Positions 1-9,476 of a DNA stretch of 64,000 bases are shown here, piece by piece. The notes beneath the pieces were generated by a model that was given only the letters and a program-made list of their open reading frames with translations, did no database searches and was not told the origin of the DNA. This DNA comes from Indolivaga macrotermitis (GTDB lineage Bacteria; Bacteroidota; Bacteroidia; Bacteroidales; Dysgonomonadaceae). Both the position numbers and the translations under genes were made by a program. Positions within the stretch are counted from its first letter, which is position 1. Each line of letters begins with the position of its first letter. The stretch is taken from contig NZ_FQUC01000004.1 in the NCBI RefSeq assembly GCF_900128985.1, positions 1-64,000 on the forward strand. The letters are read 5' to 3'.

Positions 1-38
1 TCTTTTCTTTATTACCACTCTCGGTTTTAAAGCGAGTG

Positions 39-70
39 CAAAAGTAATACACTTACCCTTCCATTCCAAA
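39..70 (-). promoter_or_regulatory. Bacteroidota-type promoter reading off the left edge
   Basis: On the minus strand a TTTG (-33) at 70-67 is followed after 20 bases by TACTTTTG (-7, TAnnTTTG) at 46-39. This is a full match to the Bacteroidales housekeeping promoter. Transcription would start near position 33 and run out of the window. The first transcribed bases can form a short CACTC/GAGTG hairpin. The gene it serves lies outside the window. Confidence 0.6.
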
Positions 71-259
71 TATTTTATGAGGTTTTTTTAAGAGACTTTT
101 TATAGATGAACGTAATCATTTACATTACATACCTTTAGAGGCTACAAAAATATAACAAGAATTTCTCTTGCTATACCTAATTGTTGTTTCACCTTAAAAT
201 TGTGTACTCGGCAAACATAGAGATTTTATCTTATATTTCCAAATAAAAAACACTTTTTT

Positions 260-646
260 TTAGATTTTATTTTTTGCAAAAAAAATAATTAATAAAGCCC
301 AGCCTACAATCATAAATAAGCCTCCCAAAGGGGTGACAGGTCCTAAGAATTTCCAATTGATATTCCAATATTCAGAAAAGGCAAGGAAATATATGCTAAT
401 GGAGAAAAGAAATGTCCCTATAATAATACACAACGAAGACCATTTTTCGATTGATGTATCAAAATTCAGAAAAAAGCCCAAAATCAATAATACGATGGCA
501 TGATACATTTGATAACGTACACCAACTTCGAAACTTGCCAATTTATCTGCTGATATCATTGATTTAAAAGCATGGGCACCAAAGGCCCCGAGTATAACAG
601 AAAGCATTCCATATAAGCCTCCTACAATTAGTATAGTTTGTTTCAT
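260..646 (-). CDS. DUF423 small membrane protein
   Basis: This is a small integral membrane protein of about 128 residues with four hydrophobic segments, the usual layout of DUF423 (YgdD-like). The N-terminal pattern of a GLYG turn, then LGAFGAHAFK and a conserved YQMYHA stretch is typical of the family. Its biochemical role is unknown. The frame can be extended to an ATG at 670, but I chose the ATG at 646. A -7 box at 692-685 puts the transcription start near 679, which leaves a sensible leader only for the shorter form. It lies 142 bp downstream of gltA on the same strand but has its own promoter. Confidence 0.8.
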   Translation of the reverse strand: MKQTILIVGGLYGMLSVILGAFGAHAFKSMISADKLASFEVGVRYQMYHAIVLLILGFFLNFDTSIEKWSSLCIIIGTFLFSISIYFLAFSEYWNINWKFLGPVTPLGGLFMIVGWALLIIFFAKNKI

Positions 647-684
647 TTGATTATTTTTAATAAATAACATCTATTTATACCAAG

Positions 685-714
685 CAAATATAAACAATAA
701 AGAAAAAACGGAAA
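685..714 (-). promoter_or_regulatory. Promoter of the DUF423 gene
   Basis: The minus strand carries TATATTTG at 692-685 (a perfect TAnnTTTG -7 box). TTTC lies at 714-711, 18 bases upstream, as a three-of-four match to the -33 TTTG. The predicted start near 679 supports translation from the ATG at 646. Confidence 0.5.
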
Positions 715-788
715 CTATTCTTTCGAATAATCTCCGTAATTTTCCAATCAGAGTAAGGTAAATAATTTAAATTAGGTTTGGTTCTAAG

Positions 789-2135
789 TTAATTTCTTTC
801 ATCAATTGGTTTATATTCTCTTACGTCTGACGCATTTTTATATGCAGGACGTATTATTCGCCTTTCTTTAAAGTTCAATTCTTCTATACGATGTGCCGAC
901 CACCCAACGATACGTGCCATTGCAAACAACGGTGTATAAATTTCCTGTGGCAACCCGATCATATCATATACAAAGCCCGAATAAAAATCAACATTGGCAC
1001 AGACTTGTTTCTTCACATTAGTGCCTTTGAACTCCATAAAACTCTTAATAGCACGTTCTTCGAGCAAGCTCATAAAAAGGAATTCTTTTTCGCGCCCTTT
1101 TTCTATTGCCAAATCCCTGGCCATTTCTTTCAGTAAAGTTGCCCGGGGATCTGATACTGTATAAATCGCATGCCCAATACCGTATATCAGTCCGGTTTTA
1201 TTATAAGCTTGTTTATTAAGTATCTTTTGCAAATATGCATCAATTTCTTCAACATCCGTCCAATCTTTGATATGTTTCTTAATATGTTTTAGCATATCTA
1301 CTACGCGAAGATTGGCTCCCCCATGCAAAGGCCCTTTCAGCGAACCGATACCGGCTGCAATCGACGCATAGGTATCTGTACCTGTCGAGCTAGTTACGCG
1401 TACGGCAAAGGTAGAGTTATTACCTCCTCCGTGATCGGCATGTACCATCAGTGCCAGATCAAGAATCTTCACGTCCAGAGGTGTATAATTCCGCCCTTTC
1501 ATCATATACAGGAAGTTTTCGGCAAGTGATAGCCCTTCCTGTGGATGACGTATATGCAATGATTTTCCTGTATTATGGCGCAAGGCGTTATATGCATATG
1601 CTATAATAGTTGGGAAAGTAGCTATTAAGTTAAGAGACTGGCGCACCAGATTTTCTTCTGATGTATCGTCCGGAGCTTCGTCGAATGTATAAAGTTCCAA
1701 TACACAGCGTGCCAGGATATTCATTATGTCTTGTCCTTCGAGATCGAGGATATGCATAGTGATCTTCTGGTTCAAGTCCATTGTCCGGCTCAATATCTTC
1801 GAAAATTCATCTAATTCTATCTTGTTTGGCAGATATCCTGCTAAAATGAGATAGATTGTTTCTTCAAATCCTAAACGGTTTTCCTGCTGTGCTCCACGTA
1901 CTATTTCTTCGAGGCTGATCCCTCTGTACATCAGTTTACCGGGAATGGCTTTCAGCGAACCGTCTTCGTTACGCTCGTACCCTACAACATCCCCTACCTT
2001 TGTCAATCCTACTATTACTCCTGTATGATCTTCGTTACGGAGCCCACGTTTAACATTGTATATATTAAACAGGTCTGGATCGATCTGTGTTGTCTTTTTT
2101 ACAGTTTCAGATATTTTCTTAATAATGTCATTCAT
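789..2135 (-). CDS. gltA: Citrate synthase
   Basis: This enzyme condenses oxaloacetate and acetyl-CoA to citrate, the entry step of the oxidative TCA branch. The 448-residue protein shows the family signature GPLHGGAN with catalytic His271, a second active-site His322 in the GIGHAIYT segment and catalytic Asp383 in VDFYSGF. HADHGGGNN lies at 232-240. It is the last gene of the acnA to gltA run, 49 bp after icd, with no promoter of its own that I can see. Cotranscription of aconitase, isocitrate dehydrogenase and citrate synthase genes is described for Bacteroides fragilis. A 2-methylcitrate synthase role is unlikely because no prp genes are nearby. Confidence 0.95.
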   Translation of the reverse strand: MNDIIKKISETVKKTTQIDPDLFNIYNVKRGLRNEDHTGVIVGLTKVGDVVGYERNEDGSLKAIPGKLMYRGISLEEIVRGAQQENRLGFEETIYLILAGYLPNKIELDEFSKILSRTMDLNQKITMHILDLEGQDIMNILARCVLELYTFDEAPDDTSEENLVRQSLNLIATFPTIIAYAYNALRHNTGKSLHIRHPQEGLSLAENFLYMMKGRNYTPLDVKILDLALMVHADHGGGNNSTFAVRVTSSTGTDTYASIAAGIGSLKGPLHGGANLRVVDMLKHIKKHIKDWTDVEEIDAYLQKILNKQAYNKTGLIYGIGHAIYTVSDPRATLLKEMARDLAIEKGREKEFLFMSLLEERAIKSFMEFKGTNVKKQVCANVDFYSGFVYDMIGLPQEIYTPLFAMARIVGWSAHRIEELNFKERRIIRPAYKNASDVREYKPIDERN

Positions 2136-2184
2136 TTGAATAATCTTATTTTTTAAAGGTTAAGGAATCCGGTCTTTTAATTAA

Positions 2185-3447
2185 TTACAGGGTTTCTGCT
2201 AATATTTGAGAAAACTGGCTGGTAGACAAGCTTGTTCCGTTTTCCATAAAACGAGCTAAGTCGTGTGTAGCTTTACCTTCTCCGTACAATTTTTCGAGAG
2301 CATTGGTGATTAGTTCTCCGGCTTCATTCCAACCTATATACTCGAGCAACATCACTGCCGATAGTAAAAGGGATGAAGGGTTAACGGTATCTTTGCCTGC
2401 AATATCGGGTGCTGTGCCATGTGTAGCTTCAAATATGGCATGTCCGGTCTTATAATTGATATTTGCTCCGGGAGCAATACCAATACCACCTACCATAGCT
2501 GCCAGCTGATCCGAAACATAGTCTCCATTGAGATTCAGTGTTGCAATAACCGAATATTCGGCTGGTTTCAACAATGTATTTTGCAAGAAGGCATCGGCTA
2601 TTACGTCTTTTACTACGATTTTTCCTTCCGACTGAGCTTTCTTCAGCGCTGCATTAGCCTCTGCTTCACCTTGTTCATTTTTGATTTTCTCCCATTGAGG
2701 CCAGATAAATACTTTATCTCCGTACTCACGTTCGGCTAAATCATATCCCCAGTTTTTGAAACCACCCTCGGTGAACTTCATTATATTTCCTTTGTGAACG
2801 ATGGTCACCGATGGAAGATTATTTACCAGAGCATATTCTATGGCAGCATGCACCAATCGTTCGGTACCTTCTACCGAAACGGGTTTTACTCCGAATGACG
2901 ATGTCTCGGGAAAGCGTACTTTTTTTACACCCATCTCCTCTTGCAGAAATTCGAGAAATTTGGCTGCTTCGGGTGTACCCTGCATCCATTCTATTCCGGC
3001 ATAAATATCTTCGGTATTCTCCCTGAAAATAGTCATGTTTACTTTTTCGGGGGTTTTAATGGGAGACACTACTCCTTTGAACCAACGTACAGGACGAAGA
3101 CAAACATATAAATCCAGATCCTGACGCAATGCCACATTCAGCGAACGGATACCGCCACCGACTGGTGTTGTCAACGGTCCTTTTATCCCTACCAGATACT
3201 CGCGAAAAGCATTCATTGTTTCTTCGGGTAGCCACGAACCATTCTCATTGAACGATTTCTCACCGGCAAGAACTTCTTTCCATTCTATTTTTCGTTTTCC
3301 GGCATATGCTTTTTCTATCGCCTTATCAATTACCGATTGGGCATTTTTCCAAATTTCCTTCCCTACCCCGTCTCCTTCGATAAAAGGTATTACAGGATTA
3401 TCGGGTACATTTAGCGTTCCGTTTTGTATGGTTACTTTTTGCGACAT
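2185..3447 (-). CDS. icd: Isocitrate dehydrogenase, predicted NAD-preferring
   Basis: This enzyme oxidatively decarboxylates isocitrate to 2-oxoglutarate. The 420-residue protein follows the E. coli Icd type: FIEGDGVG near residue 22, the substrate-binding [20 protein letters not shown] stretch at 90-109 and [13 protein letters not shown] at 142-154. The cofactor segment reads [11 protein letters not shown], so Asp348 and Ile349 stand where NADP enzymes carry Lys-Tyr (E. coli 344/345). In this family Asp-Ile at that pair marks NAD preference. The match is not complete, because the position equal to E. coli Val351 is still Val and Arg395 is kept. It lies between the lipoprotein gene and gltA with short gaps. 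Confidence 0.93.
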   Translation of the reverse strand: MSQKVTIQNGTLNVPDNPVIPFIEGDGVGKEIWKNAQSVIDKAIEKAYAGKRKIEWKEVLAGEKSFNENGSWLPEETMNAFREYLVGIKGPLTTPVGGGIRSLNVALRQDLDLYVCLRPVRWFKGVVSPIKTPEKVNMTIFRENTEDIYAGIEWMQGTPEAAKFLEFLQEEMGVKKVRFPETSSFGVKPVSVEGTERLVHAAIEYALVNNLPSVTIVHKGNIMKFTEGGFKNWGYDLAEREYGDKVFIWPQWEKIKNEQGEAEANAALKKAQSEGKIVVKDVIADAFLQNTLLKPAEYSVIATLNLNGDYVSDQLAAMVGGIGIAPGANINYKTGHAIFEATHGTAPDIAGKDTVNPSSLLLSAVMLLEYIGWNEAGELITNALEKLYGEGKATHDLARFMENGTSLSTSQFSQILAETL

Positions 3448-3478
3448 ATATTATTATAACTTTATTCCTATATTATTA

Positions 3479-3862
3479 TTAATATTTCTTATTCCATATT
3501 CTAGCTTTAGCTTCTTTCAATATCGAATCCTGACCGAAAGAAATATCTAAATAATTTATTTGAGATTCATCTATTCCCAACCATTCATATTCAATATAGG
3601 TTATATAAGACACACTAAAACTTAGAGAGTCTTTATTAAAAGGTTCTCCTAATAAGCCTAAAACTTCTTGATAAGATAATGGTTTATTCAAATAATTATT
3701 TAAAAGATCATCAACCATTTTATTCCTTTCATTATTCACTGGAAAATCGACTTCCTTCAACCATTCATCCTTTGTAAACTTTCTGTTTTGCTTACAGGAT
3801 ACAAAAGACAGCATCAACGTAAATAATAAAACAGATTTAAATAAGCCTATTTCTGGTTTCAT
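3479..3862 (-). CDS. Small lipoprotein inside the TCA operon
   Basis: This is a predicted lipoprotein of 127 residues: a charged start, a hydrophobic stretch and a lipobox ending FVSC with the cysteine near residue 23. The mature part contains a stretch with the pattern LSYQEVLGLLGEP, followed by alternating aromatic strands. That resembles small beta-rich domains of the SmpA/OmlA or BLIP type, but the resemblance is weak. The frame opens at an ATG at 3886, overlapping the DJ-1 gene. The ATG at 3862 gives a proper signal peptide and an 11-bp gap, so I prefer it. I do not recognise a function. Its place between the DJ-1 gene and icd implies cotranscription with TCA enzymes. Confidence 0.75.
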   Translation of the reverse strand: MKPEIGLFKSVLLFTLMLSFVSCKQNRKFTKDEWLKEVDFPVNNERNKMVDDLLNNYLNKPLSYQEVLGLLGEPFNKDSLSFSVSYITYIEYEWLGIDESQINYLDISFGQDSILKEAKARIWNKKY

Positions 3863-3873
3863 ACAGTTGCAGT

Positions 3874-4461
3874 TTATTGCTTCCAAAAATCATCTTGTTT
3901 ACTATCTTCCTGCCAAACATATTCGATTCTGAATGCTATCCGGCGGGCTTCTTCTATTCCTAACCGGTCTGCAACAAAACCCAATGCCATATCTATTCCG
4001 GCACTGACACCGGATGATGTATAGTACTTACCGTCTGTAACCCAACGGGCTTGTTCTATCCATTCGACTTCGCCTGAACAGCTTTTCACCCAGTCGAAAG
4101 ACCTCTTATTGGATGTTGCCTTCTTTCCATCCAGCAATCCTGTTTTTGCCAGAAGGGCACTGCCTGTACAAACCGTCAATACGAAATTACTTCGTTCGGC
4201 AATATCTTTTACCTGTTGAAGAAAACCGTGATTATTTACTTCCGTTCGTGTACCCATACCGCCCGGAATAAATAGTATATCCGAATCTGAAAGCATTTCC
4301 AACTTTTCGGTATCTATCTTTATTCCGTCTTTATTTGATACTGCCCCACCCTTTTCCGAAAAATAGCGTATTTCACTATTCTCCAGCTTTCCAAAAATCT
4401 CGACCGGACCAAACACATCCAGTGTTTCGAAATCGGTAAACAGCAGTATATTAAAAGTCAT
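3874..4461 (-). CDS. DJ-1/PfpI family protein, isonitrile-hydratase-like
   Basis: This 195-residue cytoplasmic protein has the DJ-1/PfpI glutamine-amidotransferase-like fold. Visible marks are the N-terminal FTDFETLDVFGPVEIF segment, IPGGMGTR at 65-72, and the nucleophile elbow VCTGSALLAKTG with Cys98, followed by the TSSGVSAGIDMAL loop. This arrangement is closest to isonitrile hydratase (InhA) and ThiJ-like proteins rather than PfpI proteases. The substrate here is unknown. It starts 15 bp after aconitase and sits between TCA genes. A role in stress or damaged-metabolite handling is possible but is inference from family and context. Confidence 0.85.
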   Translation of the reverse strand: MTFNILLFTDFETLDVFGPVEIFGKLENSEIRYFSEKGGAVSNKDGIKIDTEKLEMLSDSDILFIPGGMGTRTEVNNHGFLQQVKDIAERSNFVLTVCTGSALLAKTGLLDGKKATSNKRSFDWVKSCSGEVEWIEQARWVTDGKYYTSSGVSAGIDMALGFVADRLGIEEARRIAFRIEYVWQEDSKQDDFWKQ

Positions 4462-4476
4462 AAAAATATTTTTTGA

Positions 4477-6732
4477 TCAGCCTTTCATATAATTCAAAGC
4501 ACTACCTGCCTTAAACCATTCTATCTGAAGCTGATTGTATGTTTGAGCAACTTCGAACGAATCTTTTGTCCCGTCGGAATGCAAAAGTTCTACTGTCAGG
4601 TTTTTTCCGGGTTTAAAGTCGGTCAAACCTAGAATACTTATTCTATCGTCTTCACGTACTTTTTCGTAATCGTCTTTATTCACAAAAGTGAGGGCAAGCA
4701 TTCCTTGCTTTTTCAAGTTGGTCTCGTGGATACGGGCAAAAGATTTTACCAGTATAGCCTTAACATTCAGGAAACGGGGTTCCATGGCAGCATGTTCACG
4801 AGAAGACCCTTCACCGTAATTTTCTTCTGCAACGACAACCGATCCCAAACCTTTGGCTTTAAACTCACGTGCTAACTGAGGTACAGCTTCATATTCTCCC
4901 GTCAATGGATTTTTTACAGAATTTGTCTTATCATTGAATGCATTAACTGCACCGATAAGCATATTGTCCGAAATATTATCCAAATGCCCCCGGAAACGTA
5001 ACCAAGGACCTGCCATAGATATATGGTCGGTAGTACATTTTCCTTTTGCTTTTATCAGCAAAGGTTGCCCCATTATATCTTTTCCGTCCCATGCTGCAAA
5101 AGGCTTTAATACCTGCAAGCGTTGAGAATCCGGAGCAATACTTACGTCAATTTTACTGCCATCTGTTACAGGCTCAATATATCCGAGATCATCAACACCG
5201 AATCCTTTTGATGGAAGTTCCGAGCCAACCGGCTCTTGTAACTTCACGCTCTCCCCTTTATTATTAACCAAAGCGTCTTTCATCGGATTGAAACACAGGT
5301 CACCTGCAATAGTCAAAGCAGCAACCAATTCGGGCGATGCTACAAAAGCATGTGTATTGGGGTTACCGTCATTTCGTTTCGCAAAGTTCCGGTTGAATGA
5401 TGTTACTATAGAATTTGGGCGGTCTGGATTTTCCGTTTCTCGTTTCCATTGACCGATACAAGGGCCACAGGCATTAGCCATAATAGTTGCGCCCACTTCT
5501 TCGAACTCCTCTAAAATACCGTCACGTTCGGCAGTATACCGCACCTGTTCCGATCCCGGATTGATAATAAACTGGGCTTTTACCGAAATACCTTTTTCTT
5601 TCGCATCCTTTACAATAGATGCTGCGCGGGACATATCTTCGTAGGATGAGTTGGTACAAGACCCTATCAAACCGACTTCCATTACCTGTGGATAGCCTTT
5701 CTCCTTCACCACCTTTGCGAATTCCGAAATCGGATGTGCCGCATCGGGTGTAAACGGTCCGTTTATATATGGTTCGAGTTCGCTCAGGTTTATCTCTATT
5801 ACACGGTCATAATATTTTTCGGGTGCAGCTTCCACTTCTTTATCCGGTTGCAGATAAGGTTTTAGTAAAGTTATTAAATCCGCTATTTCTTTCCGGTCTG
5901 TAGCAATAAGATATTCAGCTGATTTATCGTCATATGGAAAAATAGACGTAGTTGCCCCTACCTCTGCACCCATATTGCAGATCGTTGCTTTTCCGGTAGC
6001 TGATAACGAATGTACCCCTTCACCAAAATATTCTATAATAGCATTGGTACCTCCTTTAACGGTAAGAATACCTGCCAGTTTCAAAATCACATCTTTTGCC
6101 GAAGCCCAGCCCGAAAGTTTTCCGGTAAGTTTTACTCCTATTATACGGGGCATCTTTAGCTCCCACGGCATTCCAGCCATAACATCTACAGCATCAGCAC
6201 CTCCGACACCAATTGCTATCATCCCCAAACCTCCGGCATTAGGGGTATGCGAGTCAGTACCGATCATCATTCCTCCGGGAAATGCATAATTTTCCAAAAC
6301 TACTTGATGGATAATTCCTGCTCCGGGTTTCCAGAATCCGATACCGAACTTATTAGATACCGCACTCAGAAAATCATATACTTCTTTATTTGTTACTTCT
6401 GCTGTATTTAAATCTTCTTTTGCCGATTTGTATGCTTGTATCAGGTGATCGCAATGTACCGTAGACGGAACAGCAACCCGCTCGCGTCCCGAATTCATCA
6501 ATTGCAAAAGTGCCATCTGCGCTGTTGCATCCTGCATTGCCACACGGTCTGGAGAAAAGTTTACATAATCCTCGCCACGTTTATAATCCTTAAGTGGTTC
6601 TCCATCCGCCAGATGGGCATATAATATCTTTTCGGTAAGAGTTAAAGGTCTTTTAAGAACTTGTGTAATCTTAGTTATTTTCTCAGGTAACGTTTTGTAT
6701 ACTTCCTGAATCATTTTAACGTCAAAAATCAT
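4477..6732 (-). CDS. acnA: Aconitate hydratase, mitochondrial type
   Basis: This enzyme isomerises citrate to isocitrate through cis-aconitate using a [4Fe-4S] cluster. The protein is 751 residues. Cluster ligands are Cys359 in [11 protein letters not shown] and the CxxC pair Cys422/Cys425 in [11 protein letters not shown]. The substrate-site segments [10 protein letters not shown] (161-170) and [12 protein letters not shown] in the swivelling C-terminal domain are present. Its length and motifs match the mitochondrial-like aconitase reported in Bacteroides. It is the first gene of the operon, with a Bacteroidota promoter about 50 bp upstream. MIQEVYK at residue 7 is an alternative start. Confidence 0.95.
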   Translation of the reverse strand: MIFDVKMIQEVYKTLPEKITKITQVLKRPLTLTEKILYAHLADGEPLKDYKRGEDYVNFSPDRVAMQDATAQMALLQLMNSGRERVAVPSTVHCDHLIQAYKSAKEDLNTAEVTNKEVYDFLSAVSNKFGIGFWKPGAGIIHQVVLENYAFPGGMMIGTDSHTPNAGGLGMIAIGVGGADAVDVMAGMPWELKMPRIIGVKLTGKLSGWASAKDVILKLAGILTVKGGTNAIIEYFGEGVHSLSATGKATICNMGAEVGATTSIFPYDDKSAEYLIATDRKEIADLITLLKPYLQPDKEVEAAPEKYYDRVIEINLSELEPYINGPFTPDAAHPISEFAKVVKEKGYPQVMEVGLIGSCTNSSYEDMSRAASIVKDAKEKGISVKAQFIINPGSEQVRYTAERDGILEEFEEVGATIMANACGPCIGQWKRETENPDRPNSIVTSFNRNFAKRNDGNPNTHAFVASPELVAALTIAGDLCFNPMKDALVNNKGESVKLQEPVGSELPSKGFGVDDLGYIEPVTDGSKIDVSIAPDSQRLQVLKPFAAWDGKDIMGQPLLIKAKGKCTTDHISMAGPWLRFRGHLDNISDNMLIGAVNAFNDKTNSVKNPLTGEYEAVPQLAREFKAKGLGSVVVAEENYGEGSSREHAAMEPRFLNVKAILVKSFARIHETNLKKQGMLALTFVNKDDYEKVREDDRISILGLTDFKPGKNLTVELLHSDGTKDSFEVAQTYNQLQIEWFKAGSALNYMKG

Positions 6733-6781
6733 CCTCTTATATCATTTAGTTAATCAATATTCCATTTTTTAGTACTATTTC

Positions 6782-6811
6782 CAAAGATACGTATTTTATA
6801 TTAAAAACAAG
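6782..6811 (-). promoter_or_regulatory. Promoter of the acnA-icd-gltA operon
   Basis: On the minus strand TATCTTTG (-7) lies at 6789-6782. CTTG lies at 6811-6808, 18 bases upstream, as a -33 with one mismatch to TTTG. The predicted start is about 45 bp before the aconitase ATG. The rest of the 6733-7063 intergenic stretch is very AT-rich and otherwise holds only a sigma-54-like site for the plus-strand permeases. Confidence 0.5.
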
Positions 6812-7010
6812 AAAAAAGTAATAAATATGTATCACAGTGTATATTTATACATAAAATATGCATAATTCTAGAAAAAAAGAATATAATAGTAAGATTATAT
6901 TGACACCACTAGCATTGTAAAATAAATTTCCAAACTCATGTAATATTTTTTTACAATACATATATAGCAGATAACAACTAAACCAATCGCAAACAATCAG
7001 TTACAAACAA

Positions 7011-7025
7011 TGGCACAGTTTTAGA
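7011..7025 (+). promoter_or_regulatory. Possible sigma-54-type promoter of the permease cluster
   Basis: TGGCACA at 7011-7017 matches the -24 element of sigma-54 promoters. At the correct spacing the -12 position reads TAGA (7022-7025), keeping the G but not the usual TTGC. A start near 7036 would give a leader of about 28 bases. No TAnnTTTG box is seen before the gene. The element resembles the better one before dnaK (52633-52647). Confidence 0.35.
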
Positions 7026-7063
7026 TATCTAAAAAGCAGATTATTTAATTAGCTTCGATCCTT

Positions 7064-9433
7064 ATGAAACAGTTCATTCGAAATTTCAGAAAACAGAAAA
7101 CCGTAGGTATATTAAATATTTGCAGCTTAAGCCTGGGTATTATGGTATCCATTATCATAGGTTTATGGGCTTTTAATGAACTATCGTTTGACGACTTTCA
7201 CAAGAACAAAGACCGGATGTACAGAGTCGTACAGAATTTCGATGTCGGCAATGAACCCGTACGGGCTGCAACAGCATTTAAACCCCTCGGAGAGCTGGCT
7301 GAAGCCGAGATTCCCGAGATAGAACAAATGTGCAGGGTAGTTGTCAACCGAGGGGAAGACGGAGTTGCAATTCAAGATATTGTCCATTTCGATTTTGTTT
7401 CAATCGTTACCGATCATAATTTCTTCAGCTTCTTTACCTTTCCTCTAAAGGAAGGCGAAATTAAAACGGCTTTTTCAAAACCGGACAATGTAATAATAAC
7501 AGAATCGACAGCCAACAGATATTTTCCGGATGAGAATCCTATAGGCAAAACGGTCCGATATCATGGATCTGATTTTACCATATCAGCTATCATGTACGAC
7601 TTCCCTAAAAACTCACATATACAGGCTGATATGGTTTTTCCCCTCTTCAAGCATTTCAAAGACTGGGGATGGGACAGTTCATTTAGTTATGACACATATT
7701 TCGTTCTATCGCAAAATGCTGATATACCTGCTATAGAGAAGAAGCTTTCAGAAATAAACCTGGCTAATATGTCGGAGCTACTCCAAAATGCAAAAATAAC
7801 CACCGAATTAGAACCTTTGGCAGAAATACATTTCAGCAAAACCAGTGCCGGCTTCGATAGTGCATTAAGGGGAAATAAAGATTTACTGCAAACATTTATT
7901 TCCATCGCAGCTATTATACTTATTATATCCTGCATAAACTTCACTAATTTATCTATTTCGACATCTTTTATAAGAGCTAAATCGATAGGTATTAAAAAGT
8001 CACAGGGTGCCGGCAAAAAACAATTGGTTGTTGAGTTTTACAGGGAGACAGCTACTTATGCTATTATAGCAGTTCTATTAGGTATATCCTTGGCAATGAT
8101 CGCTTTTCCTATTTTCAACACTTACACGGGTTCGGATATAGGGATCGATTTCTCATCACCACGATTCTATGCTTTCGTTGGAGTTCTTATATTATTGGTA
8201 ACACTTATAGCCGGAACTTTTCCTGCATTTCAAATGACACGCTTTGGAATTGTGGAAACAATTAAGGGGAAATTCAAAGGAAAAAACATGTCAGTATTTC
8301 AGAAGATACTGATTATAATACAATTTACATCATCTATCAGCCTGTTGATTATTGTTATGTTCTTTGCTAAGCAAATAAATCAAATACTATCTCAGGATTT
8401 GGGCTTCGACAATAAAAACATTGTATATGTAAATGGCTGGGGAGCCTTTGGCCCTAATTTTAAAAACTTACGTGAGGAACTTATGAAAGAACCGACGATT
8501 GTAGATGTAGCCATGAAACAATATCATTTGCCATTGGCGATGGGTAATGGGCTTGGAGCGACTAATGAAAAAACGGGCAACAACTTTTTATTGGATATGT
8601 CACAAGTATCACCCAATTACTTCAACTTCTTTGGGATGGAATTTATTGAAGGAGAAAATCCCTTGATTCTCGAAAGTGAATCGGCTGCAACATATTGTGT
8701 CCTTAACGAAACCGCCGTGAGGCTTTTAGGAATAGAAGATCCGGTAAACAAGCCTTTCAATATTATATCGATAGGCGGATCTCTTGCCGAACGTGCTGGA
8801 CAACCTTTCATCATAAAAGGTGTTATACGGGATTCATATGTAAAATCCCTGTATCAAGAACCCGACCCGCAGATGTATCTCGGTTTAGGCAGAGACGATA
8901 ATAACCCTATTTTTTTCAAAATAGCCGGAGATCCCCAAAGGGCGATAAGTGTTATAGAAAAGAAGTGGAAGGAACTGTTGCCCAATGTTACATTCGAATA
9001 TCGCTTTCTGGACGAAACATATGATGCGCAATATAAAACCGAGATTAACTCAAAAAATATTTTGCTTTTTGCTCTTGTTATAACCATATTGATAACCGTT
9101 GCGGGACTATACGCTATGATATTCTACTCTACCCAGCGAAGGATTAAGGAGATAGGTATACGTAAGATAAACGGGGCTACCATCCCGAATCTCTTATTGT
9201 TGCTAAACAAAGATATTGTGGTATGGGTTATACTTTCGTTTGTTATTGCATGTCCCTTATCCTACCTGTTTATAGATAATTGGTTGAAAAGCTTTGTGAT
9301 TAAAACGCCTCTGAGTATATGGATATTTGCCATAGCTGGCTTTATGTCTATTGCTATTGCCCTTCTTACGGTCTGCTACCAGACATGGAAGTCGGCGAAT
9401 ATGAATCCGGTAGATGCTATTAAAATCGAATAA
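7064..9433 (+). CDS. MacB/FtsX-type ABC transporter permease 1
   Basis: This is an inner-membrane protein of 789 residues with the long Bacteroidota FtsX arrangement: one transmembrane segment near 14-37, a periplasmic MacB_PCD domain, four segments near 273-293, 329-350, 367-388 and 413-437, a second periplasmic domain, and three C-terminal segments near 667-688, 718-737 and 751-772. The ending NMNPVDAIKIE is typical of the family. Such permeases pair with a LolD/MacB-type ATPase to drive lipid or peptide export or mechanotransmission. No ATPase or membrane-fusion gene lies beside it here. It is the first of four tandem permeases and has equal length and strong local identity to the second. 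Confidence 0.9.
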   Translation: MKQFIRNFRKQKTVGILNICSLSLGIMVSIIIGLWAFNELSFDDFHKNKDRMYRVVQNFDVGNEPVRAATAFKPLGELAEAEIPEIEQMCRVVVNRGEDGVAIQDIVHFDFVSIVTDHNFFSFFTFPLKEGEIKTAFSKPDNVIITESTANRYFPDENPIGKTVRYHGSDFTISAIMYDFPKNSHIQADMVFPLFKHFKDWGWDSSFSYDTYFVLSQNADIPAIEKKLSEINLANMSELLQNAKITTELEPLAEIHFSKTSAGFDSALRGNKDLLQTFISIAAIILIISCINFTNLSISTSFIRAKSIGIKKSQGAGKKQLVVEFYRETATYAIIAVLLGISLAMIAFPIFNTYTGSDIGIDFSSPRFYAFVGVLILLVTLIAGTFPAFQMTRFGIVETIKGKFKGKNMSVFQKILIIIQFTSSISLLIIVMFFAKQINQILSQDLGFDNKNIVYVNGWGAFGPNFKNLREELMKEPTIVDVAMKQYHLPLAMGNGLGATNEKTGNNFLLDMSQVSPNYFNFFGMEFIEGENPLILESESAATYCVLNETAVRLLGIEDPVNKPFNIISIGGSLAERAGQPFIIKGVIRDSYVKSLYQEPDPQMYLGLGRDDNNPIFFKIAGDPQRAISVIEKKWKELLPNVTFEYRFLDETYDAQYKTEINSKNILLFALVITILITVAGLYAMIFYSTQRRIKEIGIRKINGATIPNLLLLLNKDIVVWVILSFVIACPLSYLFIDNWLKSFVIKTPLSIWIFAIAGFMSIAIALLTVCYQTWKSANMNPVDAIKIE

Positions 9434-9476
9434 ATTATCTGAAACGAATACTATTAATCCTCCACTCGAACCACAT

